A stretch of DNA of 64,000 nt from Planctomycetota bacterium (GCA_016713175.1 JADJPQ010000027.1:1-64000); one strand, 5' to 3'; positions 19,013 to 27,537 are shown, counted from the first letter of the stretch. Program-made: numbers and translations. Notes: generated from the sequence alone by a model not told the origin.

Positions 19013-20943
19013 GACCACTGGTGGCGCCGCGCTCGCTCGACGCGTCGGCCGAACCGGTGCCCACCTGGTTCTGGATGCTGCCACTGGTCGCGCTGGTCGC
19101 ATGGTGGCCGCTGGAACCGTACTGGCAGAGCGACGACTTCGTCGCCCTGCATTACGCCAAGGACTTCGGCCAGGCAGCAAAGGACCTGATCGGCCCGCAG
19201 TACGGCGCCACCGACATCTGGCTGTTCTGGCGGCCGTTGATCACGCTCAGCTTCTGGTTCGATGCAACCGTCGCCGGCGGCAACCCGTGGTGGTCGCACT
19301 TCAGCAACGTGCTGGCGCATGGCATCAGCACGCTGTTGCTCGGCCTGCTGTGGCTGCGGTTGCTGCGGCCGGGCGGCGCGTTCGCTGCGGCGGCGCTGTG
19401 GGCGATGATGCCCGGCCACGCCGGCTCCTTGTGCTGGGCGGTCGGTCGGGTCGACAGCCACACGACCGTCTGGATCCTGCTGACGCTGTGGACGTTCGTC
19501 CGCGGGTGCGAACGCCAATCGGCACGGCAGTGGCCGACGCTGCTGTGGTTCGCCGCGGCGCTCGCCAGCAAGGAACTGGCGGTGACGGTGCCCGCAATCT
19601 GCACCTTGCTCGGCGCGGCCCTCGACCCCGGCCACGGACCGACGGCCTGGCGGCGCGGTGGCTTCCGCAGTTGGCCGCTGTGGGCGTTGCTCGGCGGGTA
19701 CCTCTTGTTCCGCTTGACGGTGCTCGGGCGATTCGGCGGCTACCTCGCCGCGGCCTACGACCCGATCGCGATGGTCGCCGGCCTCGCCGATTCGGCGCTC
19801 GACCTGGTCAATCCGGCGCGCTGGACCAGCGGCGAGCTGGCTCGAGCCGCGCTCGGCCATGTCCCGGTCTGGCTGACGTGGCTTGGCTATCTGCCGCTGC
19901 TCCTGGTCCCCTGGTTCTTCTGGACCCGGGACCGACTGCCCGAGATGGGCCTCGTGCTGGCGTTGTTCCTGATCGCCTGTGCACCGCTGGCCGCGTTCCT
20001 GGCGGGCACCGACAACCACCACAACCTGCGCTACTTCTACCTGCCGTCGGCCGCGCTGACGGGACTGTTCGCCGCTGGCGGCCGCTGGCTGGTGCCGATC
20101 GTGCTGCTGCTGTGGCTGCCGTCGCTGATCGATGTGCGCAGCCATCAGTTGCAGACGGATCGCACGACGGCGCGAATGCACCGCGCGTTGCAACGCGAAG
20201 TCGACGAACGCGCGCCGGCGCCGCTGTTCGTCGCTGGCCTGCCCCATGCCCACGGCCAGACCGTGCAGTTGCACTTCGGCATCGACCGCTTGCTGCGGCC
20301 GCCATTCCACGCCGCCGATGTCGGGGTCTACGCGTTGCGCCCGATCGTCGAAGTTCCTGGCGTCCTGCGACTGACGACTGGCGACGAGGCGCCGTTCCTG
20401 TTGCCGCTCGGCAGCACGTGGTTCTTCGTCGGCAGCGATGGCCTGGCGCGCGCACCGTCGTCGCCGCTGCCGGACTTGCCGGTCGAGCCCGCCGAACTCG
20501 ATCTCGGTTCCGCCAACCTGATGGCGATGGCCGAACGTCGACGCGTCATCGGCCTGCGGACGCCCGGTGTCCGCACGCCGTTCTTCCGGCTGACCATCTT
20601 CACCGCGACCGGATACCTCTGTTCGGTGTTCGCCAACCACGCCGCCGAGGGCCAGTCCGCGGGCGAAATGGACCTGCTGCGCTGGTTTGGCGGCGACCCG
20701 TCGCGCGGCGAGGATGCCGCCCGTTACGCGCTGACCGGCGATGCGTATGTCCTGCGTGGGTTGGAGGTTCCGACGACCCTGGACCTGTCGACCCGGTTCC
20801 CGGTCCTGCTCGAGGGCGGCACGGTGGACCTGCAGGCGGTCCCACCGACGTTCACGCCGTCACACCGCACGCGCAAGATGCTGCAGTGGCAGTTCGATCG
20901 CGAGTTCCCGAAGTTCGTGCGCCGGGTGCTGGGACTCGAGTGA
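19009..20943 (+). CDS. polytopic membrane protein, GT-C glycosyltransferase-like
   Basis: 644 residues. GTG 19009 overlaps the FabZ-like stop. About ten membrane helices fill the first ~390 residues, with an early loop 'YWQSDDFVALHYAKDF' carrying an Asp-Asp pair as in GT-C mannosyl/arabinosyl transferases, and a second loop 'DNHHNLRYFYLP'. A ~250-residue soluble C-terminal domain follows. GT-C enzymes use lipid-phosphate sugar donors and act on the outer membrane face. The assignment rests on topology and the acidic loop; no family-specific motif proves it. Confidence 0.65.
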   Translation: MRPLVAPRSLDASAEPVPTWFWMLPLVALVAWWPLEPYWQSDDFVALHYAKDFGQAAKDLIGPQYGATDIWLFWRPLITLSFWFDATVAGGNPWWSHFSNVLAHGISTLLLGLLWLRLLRPGGAFAAAALWAMMPGHAGSLCWAVGRVDSHTTVWILLTLWTFVRGCERQSARQWPTLLWFAAALASKELAVTVPAICTLLGAALDPGHGPTAWRRGGFRSWPLWALLGGYLLFRLTVLGRFGGYLAAAYDPIAMVAGLADSALDLVNPARWTSGELARAALGHVPVWLTWLGYLPLLLVPWFFWTRDRLPEMGLVLALFLIACAPLAAFLAGTDNHHNLRYFYLPSAALTGLFAAGGRWLVPIVLLLWLPSLIDVRSHQLQTDRTTARMHRALQREVDERAPAPLFVAGLPHAHGQTVQLHFGIDRLLRPPFHAADVGVYALRPIVEVPGVLRLTTGDEAPFLLPLGSTWFFVGSDGLARAPSSPLPDLPVEPAELDLGSANLMAMAERRRVIGLRTPGVRTPFFRLTIFTATGYLCSVFANHAAEGQSAGEMDLLRWFGGDPSRGEDAARYALTGDAYVLRGLEVPTTLDLSTRFPVLLEGGTVDLQAVPPTFTPSHRTRKMLQWQFDREFPKFVRRVLGLE

Positions 20944-21001
20944 CTGCAGATTCGATTCGCGGTGACGCACCCGAACCGGGTGACTATCCGGTCACCAGAC
21001 C

Positions 21002-22084
21002 ATGCGAACCGTCGCCCTCGTGCTGTCGTCGCTAGCTCCACTGTTGGCGCAGGATCTCGTGGTGGTCAGCTGGAATGGCGACATCTCCCGCGTCGACGCC
21101 GCCACCGGCGTGATCACGACCGTGGCGAGCGGCTTCTACGGCCTCAACGGCCTGGCCCTGGACCGTGATGGCTGCTACTGGTCGTCGACCAACAACCCGC
21201 CCAACTTCCAGCTCGTCCGCATCGACCCGACGACCTTGACCGCGACTGCCGGCCCGGCGTGTGGCGACTTCCGCGGCCTGGCCGCGACCGGCAACTCGCG
21301 CCTGTGGGCCATCGAACAGATCGGCGACATGTCGTCGATCGACGCGCTGGTGATGATCGACACCTTCACCGGGCAGCAGACGCGCATCGGCGCAACTGGC
21401 CGCACCGGCCTGCAATCCCTGGCGCTCCACGCCGGCGAACTGTGGGCCATGGACATCCACCTGGGGCTGATGCGCCTGGATCCGGCGACTGGCGTCGCCA
21501 CCGTCGCGTTCCCGAACGTGCGCGGCAACATCCAGGGCCTCTGCGCCATGCCGAACGGCGACCTGATCGGGTTCGAGTCCGACCGGTTCGTGCGCGTCGA
21601 CACGCAGATCGGCGTGATCAGCCAGATCGGTCCGACCGTCGGCTTCCTCGACGTGCGCGGCCTCGAGGTCGCGGTCGGCTCGGCGACACCGTTCGGGCAG
21701 GGCTGCACCGCCGCCGTCGGCGTCGCGACGCTGACCGCTGGCGGCGTACTGGCCGCACCGGGCCAGTTGCTGACCACATCGACCGGACACTACGCCAATC
21801 GGCCGGCACTGCTGCTGCTGGGACTCGACGACGCGAGCTGGAACGGCACCGCGCTGCCGCTGTCCGTCGACTCCTGGCTCGGCACCAACGGCTGCAGCCT
21901 GCTGGTCAGTCCGGATGCGATCGTCGCCGGCCTGACCTCCACGTCGACGCCGGGACCGCTGCAGTTCGGCATTCAGCTCGGCACCAACGCCGCCGGCCTG
22001 CAACTGTTCGCCCAGCACGTCGCCCTCGAACGGCCGGAGCCACGCACGTCGTGGTCCAACGGCGTGCGGGTCCAGATCCGCTGA
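21002..22084 (+). CDS. secreted beta-propeller-like protein with C-terminal surface module
   Basis: 360 residues, signal peptide 1-17 ('LVLSSLAPLLAQ'). The middle has repeated blades ('ISRVDAATGVITTVASG', 'LVRIDPTTLTATAG', 'LMRLDPATGVATVAF', 'FVRVDTQIGVISQIG') as in SMP-30/NHL-type propellers. From ~235 the module shared by several secreted proteins of this window begins with 'GQGC', followed by 'ALLLLGL' and 'LGTNGCSLLVSPD'. Probably exported; ligand unknown. Single gene, 58 bp after its neighbour. Confidence 0.82.
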   Translation: MRTVALVLSSLAPLLAQDLVVVSWNGDISRVDAATGVITTVASGFYGLNGLALDRDGCYWSSTNNPPNFQLVRIDPTTLTATAGPACGDFRGLAATGNSRLWAIEQIGDMSSIDALVMIDTFTGQQTRIGATGRTGLQSLALHAGELWAMDIHLGLMRLDPATGVATVAFPNVRGNIQGLCAMPNGDLIGFESDRFVRVDTQIGVISQIGPTVGFLDVRGLEVAVGSATPFGQGCTAAVGVATLTAGGVLAAPGQLLTTSTGHYANRPALLLLGLDDASWNGTALPLSVDSWLGTNGCSLLVSPDAIVAGLTSTSTPGPLQFGIQLGTNAAGLQLFAQHVALERPEPRTSWSNGVRVQIR

Positions 22085-22088
22085 ACGT

Positions 22089-22727
22089 TCAGTCGGCGAC
22101 CAGATCGACGTCGAGCTGCAACACCAGCCCGACCAGATCCTCGAGCTGCGCCTGTTCGAGCGCGAAGCCGCCCATCTGCTCGAGGCAACCGTGGAACCGC
22201 ACGGTGATGCCGGCCCAGGTGACGCCGCGCGAACCGACGACGTCGCGCCACGCCGGCCGGGCCTTCAGCAGCGCCAGCAGTTCGCCGACCTTCTCCTCGG
22301 GCCAATGGAAGCCGCGCGGAAACACTTCGTGGATCCACAGGCCTTCCTCGCGGAACCGCCGCGCCGACGGCCCCTTGTCGCCCTTCGCCCACGCCCGGGT
22401 CGGTTGCAGGCCGAGCGCGCGCGTGACCGCGTCGGGCGCCAGATCGTCGAGCACCAGGCGCAACGCCACGACCGAACCGGGCACGACGGTGATGTCGCGT
22501 TCGCTCCACGGCTCGCCTTGGCCACTGCGCCGCCACTGCACCTGCAGGAAGAACGACTCGGGGTCCAGGCGATAGCAGCTGACCGCGCGATCGCCGTCGA
22601 TCCGTTCTTCGCCGGGCGTGACATGGCCCCATTGCGGCTTGCGCTCGAGCAGCGAACGCACGAGTTCACTGGTGCTGCAGCGCAGGCGCAGCAGCGGCAA
22701 CCGCGGCACGGCCACGTCGACCGACAT
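22089..22727 (-). CDS. DUF4279 domain protein
   Basis: 212 residues from ATG 22727. The second half matches the DUF4279 pattern: 'LVLDDLAPDAVTRALGLQPTR', then 'EGLWIHEVF', 'LLALLKARPAWRDVVG' and 'WAGITVRFHG'. DUF4279 proteins are small cytoplasmic proteins without known activity, often near toxin-immunity or mobile genes; no such context is visible here. It abuts Pus10 with no gap and is probably cotranscribed, downstream of it. Confidence 0.75.
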   Translation of the reverse strand: MSVDVAVPRLPLLRLRCSTSELVRSLLERKPQWGHVTPGEERIDGDRAVSCYRLDPESFFLQVQWRRSGQGEPWSERDITVVPGSVVALRLVLDDLAPDAVTRALGLQPTRAWAKGDKGPSARRFREEGLWIHEVFPRGFHWPEEKVGELLALLKARPAWRDVVGSRGVTWAGITVRFHGCLEQMGGFALEQAQLEDLVGLVLQLDVDLVAD

Positions 22728-23567
22728 CTACGCCTCGGCCGGCAGCGCGCGCGGCAGGCGCGGACCCGGGAGTTCATCGGTCAGGATCTCCTCGACGTCC
22801 AGCACCCGACAGACCGCGGTGACCGACAGCAGCGACGCCAGCGACGGCGTCGTGCGGCCTTCATCGCCGGAGATCCACTCCTTGACGTAGGTGCCATGCT
22901 GGCAATGGACGCGCACTTCGACGCGCGCATCGTCCAATCGCTTCAGTGCGGCGACGCGGATCTGCCGCCGGCGATCGAGATCGGCACGGCGATGGGCGAC
23001 GCGCTGCGGCGTGCGCTGCACGATCTCACCGGCGAACGCCCCCGCCACCGCGAGCACTTCGTCGGTCACGGGGCCACCGAGTTCGACTTCGGCGCGGTAG
23101 ACCTTGTCGAAGTGGGTCTCCTTCCAGTACGCGACGCGGTCCTTGCGCACGGCGACGAACGGGGCCAGTTCGATCTGCCCTTCGGCGCGGGCGACGATCT
23201 CGTCGCGGATCGCGGCCAGATCGACGCCGGTCTGGCGCACCGCCTGCAGTTCGAACACGAACGGCCGGCCCTGGCCGAGCATCAGCACGTCGATGTCCTC
23301 GCGACCGGCGCCGTGGAAGGCGCCGTGCTTGGCGCCGAAGGCCGGCACCAGGCGGCGACCGATCAGTTCTTGCACGGACTCGCGGGTCAGCTTGCCGAAT
23401 CCCTGGCAAGGCTGGCAACCGACGCGGCGGCGGCGGTCGCCCTTGCAGGTCGGGCACCAGAAGATGGTCTGCGGGAGGCCGCGGACCAGCTTGCGGTAGC
23501 GGGACTCGAGGTAGATCGTCGGCCGGCGGGGTCGCTGGCCATCTGGGCGCTGCACGGGCTCGGACAT
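22728..23567 (-). CDS. pus10: Pus10-type tRNA pseudouridine synthase, lacking THUMP domain
   Basis: 279 residues from ATG 23567. Pus10 signatures run in order: 'ESRYRKLVRGLPQTIFWCPTC', a four-Cys zinc site (CPTC and GCQPC), 'FHGAGREDIDVLMLG' with the catalytic Asp, 'GRPFVFELQ', 'QRTPQRVAHRRADL', and 'YVKEWISGDEGRTTPS'. Pus10 makes pseudouridine 54 and/or 55 in the tRNA T-loop and is characteristic of Archaea and Eukarya; most bacteria use TruB. Archaeal proteins are ~390-430 residues with an N-terminal THUMP region. Here the protein starts directly at the linker/catalytic domain, so the THUMP part is absent. All catalytic motifs are intact. Confidence 0.88.
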   Translation of the reverse strand: MSEPVQRPDGQRPRRPTIYLESRYRKLVRGLPQTIFWCPTCKGDRRRRVGCQPCQGFGKLTRESVQELIGRRLVPAFGAKHGAFHGAGREDIDVLMLGQGRPFVFELQAVRQTGVDLAAIRDEIVARAEGQIELAPFVAVRKDRVAYWKETHFDKVYRAEVELGGPVTDEVLAVAGAFAGEIVQRTPQRVAHRRADLDRRRQIRVAALKRLDDARVEVRVHCQHGTYVKEWISGDEGRTTPSLASLLSVTAVCRVLDVEEILTDELPGPRLPRALPAEA

Positions 23568-23700
23568 TGCGCGGATTCTGCGCTGGCGGTGGGCAACGGG
23601 GAAGGGTGTGAACTCTCGATGCCGACGACCCCGTCTTCGATCGCGAAGGGATCCAGGCCGCCAACCCGGCCCCGACGACTCCGCCCAGCCGTTCCAGCTC

Positions 23701-24129
23701 TCAGTCCGAACGACCCGTCCCTACCGGCTGCTTCGGCGCCTTGCGCACCGGACCATTGGCCCGATCCGTCCGGCGCTCCAGGAAGCGGCCGACGAACCCG
23801 AAGAACTCATGCAGTTCGATCGGCGATGGCAAGAACGTGTGGATCCCGTACTTGGTCTTCTCGGCGCTGAAGTCCCGCAGGCTGCGCGACGGCGTGATGA
23901 CGACCAGTTCGGTGGTCTGGTCGAACGACCGCAAGTGCTGCAGCAATTGCAGACTCTCGTTGTCCTGCGGATCGACCCCGAGGATCACACAGTCGAACTG
24001 CTTGGTGCGCAGCTCACCGACCCCCTGATAGCCGTCGCCGACGGTGACCGACAGTTCCTGGAACTGCTTGAGCCCGACCTTGACGTGGTCGCGAGCCATC
24101 GGATCTTTCTCGACGAGCAGGATCTCCAT
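23701..24129 (-). CDS. degenerate response-regulator receiver domain (pseudo-receiver)
   Basis: 142 residues. ATG 24129 has GGAGG seven bases upstream. The fold order of a receiver is clear: 'EILLVEKDPMARDHVK', 'FDCVILGVDPQD', 'ELVVITPSRSLRDF' and 'GIHTFLPSPIELHEFF'. In place of the phospho-acceptor Asp is Gly (CVILG), with an Asp two positions later, and the conserved Lys of the 'KP' motif is Ser (PSP). It therefore probably does not undergo ordinary phosphorylation and may act as a fixed-state binding domain. A basic tail follows. No output domain and no adjacent kinase. Confidence 0.75.
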   Translation of the reverse strand: MEILLVEKDPMARDHVKVGLKQFQELSVTVGDGYQGVGELRTKQFDCVILGVDPQDNESLQLLQHLRSFDQTTELVVITPSRSLRDFSAEKTKYGIHTFLPSPIELHEFFGFVGRFLERRTDRANGPVRKAPKQPVGTGRSD

Positions 24130-24329
24130 TGCGGCGCCTCCGGATCCTGTTTCGGCGGTTTGCGGCTCGCGGCTCAAGCCGAATGGCAGCGCCGAGAATC
24201 ACCACGGTTAGAGCGGCTCATTCCGGCGGCAACCGCGGCCGGAACGGATCTGGCCACTCCCGGATCCGCGACAGCGCGATGGCATCGGATCCGCGAACCC
24301 GGCGCGATCCGCGCCGCGCCGCATCGAAG

Positions 24330-25010
24330 TCACGGCCGCAAACTCTGCCGGCGCACGTCGGTGACCGGACTCGCCCCCTGCTCGCGCAACAGTGCCACCA
24401 ACGCATCCTGCGACGACTGCCGCGCGAACTCCACTTCCCCATCGGTCACCCCGACCAGATGGAACAGGTCGACCCGCCCCGACGGCAATTCGAACGTCGA
24501 CGCATAGTGCCGCGGCTGTTCGACGATCAGCCAGCGGATCGCCGACTCGAACTCCGGCGTCAACGACGCGCGCAGCGGGATCCGATTGCCGTACTCGAAC
24601 AACTCGGCGCCACCGTAACGACCGATCGCGACCAGCAGTTCGTAGGCCATCAGGTTGTGCAGCAGTTGCACCGCCCACGGCGCCGGCGCCGGCGTCTCGA
24701 TCGCGAGTTCGAAGCCGAGGCCGGAGAATCCCGTCGGGTCGCGACCCGGCTGGTCGAGGTTCCACGGGTTGCTGAGCCCGGAGGTCACATGCAGGTGGCT
24801 TGCCCGTTGCGCGTTCGGCGGGCACGCGAACACACCGTGATGCAGCCAGCCCGGATGACCCGGCTGCTGCCCGTAGCGTTCGTAGGTCGCCGGCGACGCC
24901 GGGTAGACGCCGCCCCCCAGCGGGCCGAACAACGCCGGGTAGACCCTGTCCTCGCGTTCGGCCCAGACGGCCTCGAACCACTGCTGCCACGGGCTGGCTG
25001 GTGTCGTCAT
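24330..25010 (-). CDS. Suppressor-of-fused (SUFU) domain protein
   Basis: 226 residues from ATG 25010. It has the bacterial SUFU pattern: 'WFEAVWAEREDRVYPALFGP', 'HHGVFACPPN', 'THVTSGLSNPW'-like segment ('LHVTSGLSNPWNLD'), 'GLGFELAIETP', 'WAVQLLHNLMAYEL', and a C-terminal 'VDLFHLVGVTDGEVEFARQ'. Bacterial SUFU proteins are cytoplasmic and often behave like immunity proteins of contact-dependent toxins; no toxin gene is adjacent. The 120 bp after its stop shows nothing convincing. Confidence 0.8.
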   Translation of the reverse strand: MTTPASPWQQWFEAVWAEREDRVYPALFGPLGGGVYPASPATYERYGQQPGHPGWLHHGVFACPPNAQRASHLHVTSGLSNPWNLDQPGRDPTGFSGLGFELAIETPAPAPWAVQLLHNLMAYELLVAIGRYGGAELFEYGNRIPLRASLTPEFESAIRWLIVEQPRHYASTFELPSGRVDLFHLVGVTDGEVEFARQSSQDALVALLREQGASPVTDVRRQSLRP

Positions 25011-25146
25011 CGGCAGCGGGGAGCGTAGCGCTGTCGCGTCGATTCTGGACTGGTGACATAAGCCTTTGTGCTGGCGTTCGTTGTGGACGCAAGAAGAGGA
25101 ACGGCGACGATGCCCGACAGTCCGCCAGGTCCGATGGCCACCTGAG

Positions 25147-25174
25147 GATATCTTTCTGATATCACTTCGATACC
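25147..25174 (+). promoter_or_regulatory. three GATAtC direct repeats at 11-bp spacing before SPFH-Arc operon
   Basis: GATATC at 25147, GATATC at 25158 and GATACC at 25169 are spaced exactly 11 bp apart, ending five bases before the SPFH start codon. One-turn spacing and position suggest an operator. The downstream operon encodes an Arc-type ribbon-helix-helix protein, a class that binds short tandem repeats at about this spacing, so autoregulation is plausible. No Shine-Dalgarno is visible between the repeats and the ATG. Confidence 0.4.
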
Positions 25175-25178
25175 GCCC

Positions 25179-26081
25179 ATGACCCAGACCTCTCGCGAAC
25201 TCCTCTATCCCAACCCCGGCCACGGCCTGTCCCGGCTGCTGCTCGGCTTCCTGATGCTGCTGACCTCGATCGCGGCGTTGCCGTACGGCGGCTACCTGGC
25301 CAAGAACGTCGGACCGGAGATCGGCGTCCCAGTCATCCTGAGCGGGGTCGTCGGCATCCTCACCAGCATCCTGTTCTTCCGCGGGCTCGTGCTGGTCAAC
25401 CCCAACCAGTCCAAGGTCGTCACGCTGTTCGGTCGCTACGCCGGCACGCTGCGCCAGGATGGCTTCTACTGGATCAACCCGTTCACCGCCCGCAAGCCGG
25501 TCAGCCTGCGGGCGCACAACTTCAACAGCGACAAGCTGAAGGTCAACGACCTGCGCGGCAACCCGATCGAGATCGGCGCCGTCGTCGTCTGGCGCGTGCG
25601 CGACACCGCGCAGGCGGCGTTCGACGTCGAGAACTTCGAGAGCTACGTGCAGGTGCAGACCGAATCGGCGCTGCGCCACCTGGCCTCGCAACATCCGTAC
25701 GACTCGCCGCACGACAACGAAGTGTCGCTGCGCGGCAGCGGTGAGCAGATCAACCTCGAGCTGCAGAGGGAACTGACCCAGCGGCTGCAGATGGCCGGCA
25801 TCGAGGTGCTCGAAGGTCGGCTCAGCCATCTGGCCTACGCGCCGGAGATCGCCGGCGCGATGCTGCAGCGGCAACAGGCCGAGGCGATCCTCGATGCCAG
25901 AAAGCGCATCGTCGACGGCGCCGTCGGCATGGTGCAGATGGCGCTCGAGCAGCTGAAGCACAATCAGGTCGTGCAGCTCGACGAGGAGCGCAAGGCACAG
26001 ATGGTCAGCAACCTGCTGGTGGTGTTGTGCAGCGAGCGCGGCACCCAGCCGGTGATCAACACGGGGACGCTGTACGGCTGA
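25179..26081 (+). CDS. SPFH/Band 7 domain membrane protein
   Basis: 300 residues from ATG 25179. Two N-terminal hydrophobic segments ('LLLGFLMLLTSIAALPYGGY' and 'VPVILSGVVGILTSILFF') precede the SPFH domain: 'VNPNQSKVVTLFGRYAGTLR', 'GFYWINPF', 'IEIGAVVVWRVRDTAQAAFDV', and the C-terminal helical 'ELTQRLQMAGIEVLEGRLSHL'. SPFH proteins assemble into membrane-bound rings that organise membrane microdomains or chaperone proteases. The last part ('VVQLDEERKAQMVSNLLVVL') is characteristic of the subgroup paired with Arc-like proteins. It lies three bases upstream of that partner. Confidence 0.9.
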   Translation: MTQTSRELLYPNPGHGLSRLLLGFLMLLTSIAALPYGGYLAKNVGPEIGVPVILSGVVGILTSILFFRGLVLVNPNQSKVVTLFGRYAGTLRQDGFYWINPFTARKPVSLRAHNFNSDKLKVNDLRGNPIEIGAVVVWRVRDTAQAAFDVENFESYVQVQTESALRHLASQHPYDSPHDNEVSLRGSGEQINLELQRELTQRLQMAGIEVLEGRLSHLAYAPEIAGAMLQRQQAEAILDARKRIVDGAVGMVQMALEQLKHNQVVQLDEERKAQMVSNLLVVLCSERGTQPVINTGTLYG

Positions 26082-26084
26082 GCC

Positions 26085-26270
26085 GTGGCCGACGACAAGA
26101 AGGGTTTCCTGCTGCGGCTGCCGCCCGAACTGTTCGAGCAGGTGCGGGCATGGGCCGAACAGGAGATGCGCAGCATCAACGGCCAGATCGAGTTCGTGCT
26201 GCGCGAGGCGTTGCGGCGACGCAGCCGGGGGCCGGAACCGCCAACCGGCACGGACCAGGCGGGCGACTGA
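26085..26270 (+). CDS. Arc family ribbon-helix-helix protein
   Basis: 61 residues from GTG 26085, three bases after the SPFH stop. 'KKGFLLRLPPELFEQVRAWAE' gives the beta strand and first helix, and 'RSINGQIEFVLREALR' the second helix of an Arc/MetJ-type fold. RHH dimers bind DNA in the major groove through the strand ('FLLRLP'). This gene is repeatedly found next to SPFH genes in bacteria. It may repress its own operon through the 11-bp repeats upstream of the SPFH gene. Confidence 0.85.
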   Translation: MADDKKGFLLRLPPELFEQVRAWAEQEMRSINGQIEFVLREALRRRSRGPEPPTGTDQAGD

Positions 26271-27203
26271 TCAGCGGAGCAGCGCCGTGATGCGCTCAGC
26301 GAGCGGGCCGCGGGCCGGCGCGAACAAGGCGTCGAACTCCGATTCGCGGCACGCCGCGATCGGCACCAGCCGCAGCCGTCGTCCACGCAGCGTGCGCGGC
26401 ATCGTCAGCGCGAAGCCGGCGTAGCCGAGGCGTTCGAGTTCGCCACACATCGCCGCCGCCGAGTGACCGGCGCGCCGCTGATGCGCATCGGCGACTTCGA
26501 GGAACACCGCCGGCTGCCGATCGCCCAACGTCCGGCGCAGCCCCTGCAGCACCGGCACCTCGTGGCCTTCGACGTCGATCTTCATCACGGTCGGTCGCGC
26601 CGGCAGATCGGCGAACGCCTGATCGCCGGTGACCAGCGGCACCGTATGCGTCCGGGTCGGCGGCATGCCGCCCGGGCCAGCGGTCGACAGCGACCCCCAA
26701 CCAGAATGGCCGGCGTACTCGTGCAGCTCGGCGGTGCCCGACGCGTTGCCGAAGGCGGCGGCGACGACCTGGAAGTTGGTCAGATGGTTGCGTTGCACCA
26801 GCGCGTCGAGTCGTGCGCGCAACGTCGGGTTGGGTTCGCAGGCGACGACCTGGCCCTGGTCGCCGACCAGCCTCGCCCCGAGCAACGACAGCATGCCCAG
26901 GTTGGCGCCGATGTCGACGAAGGTGTCACCGGGCCGCAGCAATGCGCGCAAGGCCACCTGGATCGGCAGGTCGTGGTACCGGCCAAGGCTGAAGGTCAGA
27001 CGCTCGGACCAGTTGCCGAGATCGAGTTCCATCTCGTAGCCGTGCAGCTTGCCGCGCACGATCGCCCGGCCCTGGCCGTGCCAGCGCCGGTGCTGGTTGC
27101 CGCCCGCCAACTGGTAGAGCCGGCCCCAGGCCGGCAGTTCGGCCCGCAGGTAGGGCAGGGCCAGACGGTAGGGCAGCGGCAGTCGGGGGCGTATCGGGTC
27201 CAT
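26271..27203 (-). CDS. FkbM family SAM-dependent methyltransferase
   Basis: 310 residues from ATG 27203. The SAM-binding loop 'DTFVDIGANLGMLSLLGARL' and acidic 'VVACEPNPTLRARL' are followed by the FkbM-specific 'VMKIDVEGHEVPVLQGLR' and 'AVFLEVAD'. FkbM enzymes methylate hydroxyls of sugars or polyketides, and many relatives act on cell-surface glycans. A ~90-residue N-terminal extension precedes the core. Its stop abuts that of the Arc-like gene in convergent orientation. Substrate unknown. Confidence 0.88.
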   Translation of the reverse strand: MDPIRPRLPLPYRLALPYLRAELPAWGRLYQLAGGNQHRRWHGQGRAIVRGKLHGYEMELDLGNWSERLTFSLGRYHDLPIQVALRALLRPGDTFVDIGANLGMLSLLGARLVGDQGQVVACEPNPTLRARLDALVQRNHLTNFQVVAAAFGNASGTAELHEYAGHSGWGSLSTAGPGGMPPTRTHTVPLVTGDQAFADLPARPTVMKIDVEGHEVPVLQGLRRTLGDRQPAVFLEVADAHQRRAGHSAAAMCGELERLGYAGFALTMPRTLRGRRLRLVPIAACRESEFDALFAPARGPLAERITALLR

Positions 27204-27537
27204 CACGTTCAGGCCATGACACCGGCGGACACGGCTTCCCGGGCATCCTACTGGCCGGACGAGGCGATGGCTTCGCGACGTCGCGATCTTGCACGGACGA
27301 CCGAGGGTCGTCGACCAGACATCTTTGCCGGTAGGCACTTCTGCCTATAGGCACTCTTGCCTACCCCGACGCCAGCGACGAGAGACGAGCGGCCAGGCGG
27401 CACGACACTCGGCACCGAGGCCGGTGATCGACAACTTGCTCGCCTGGCTCGACACCCGCCGGATCACCGGCACGCGGCTGGACCACAAGCGTCGGGCACG
27501 GCGCTCTGGACCATGGGGCTGCCGCGCCGCCGATCGA
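27204..27537. other. 334-bp intergenic region
   Basis: Lies between the FkbM start and the lipase stop. No convincing gene is present. The only structure I see is the pair of adjoining hairpins at 27332-27363; the region must also hold the FkbM promoter and the end of the lipase transcript. Confidence 0.6.
27332..27363. repeat. two abutting 16-bp hairpins (TAGGCA-N4-TGCCTA twice)
   Basis: TAGGCA-cttc-TGCCTA (27332-27347) is followed immediately by TAGGCA-ctct-TGCCTA (27348-27363). The six-base arms are identical, only the loops differ. This may be a tandem operator, a transcript end without a T-run, or a remnant of a small repeat family. It is visible on both strands because each unit is palindromic. 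Confidence 0.6.
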
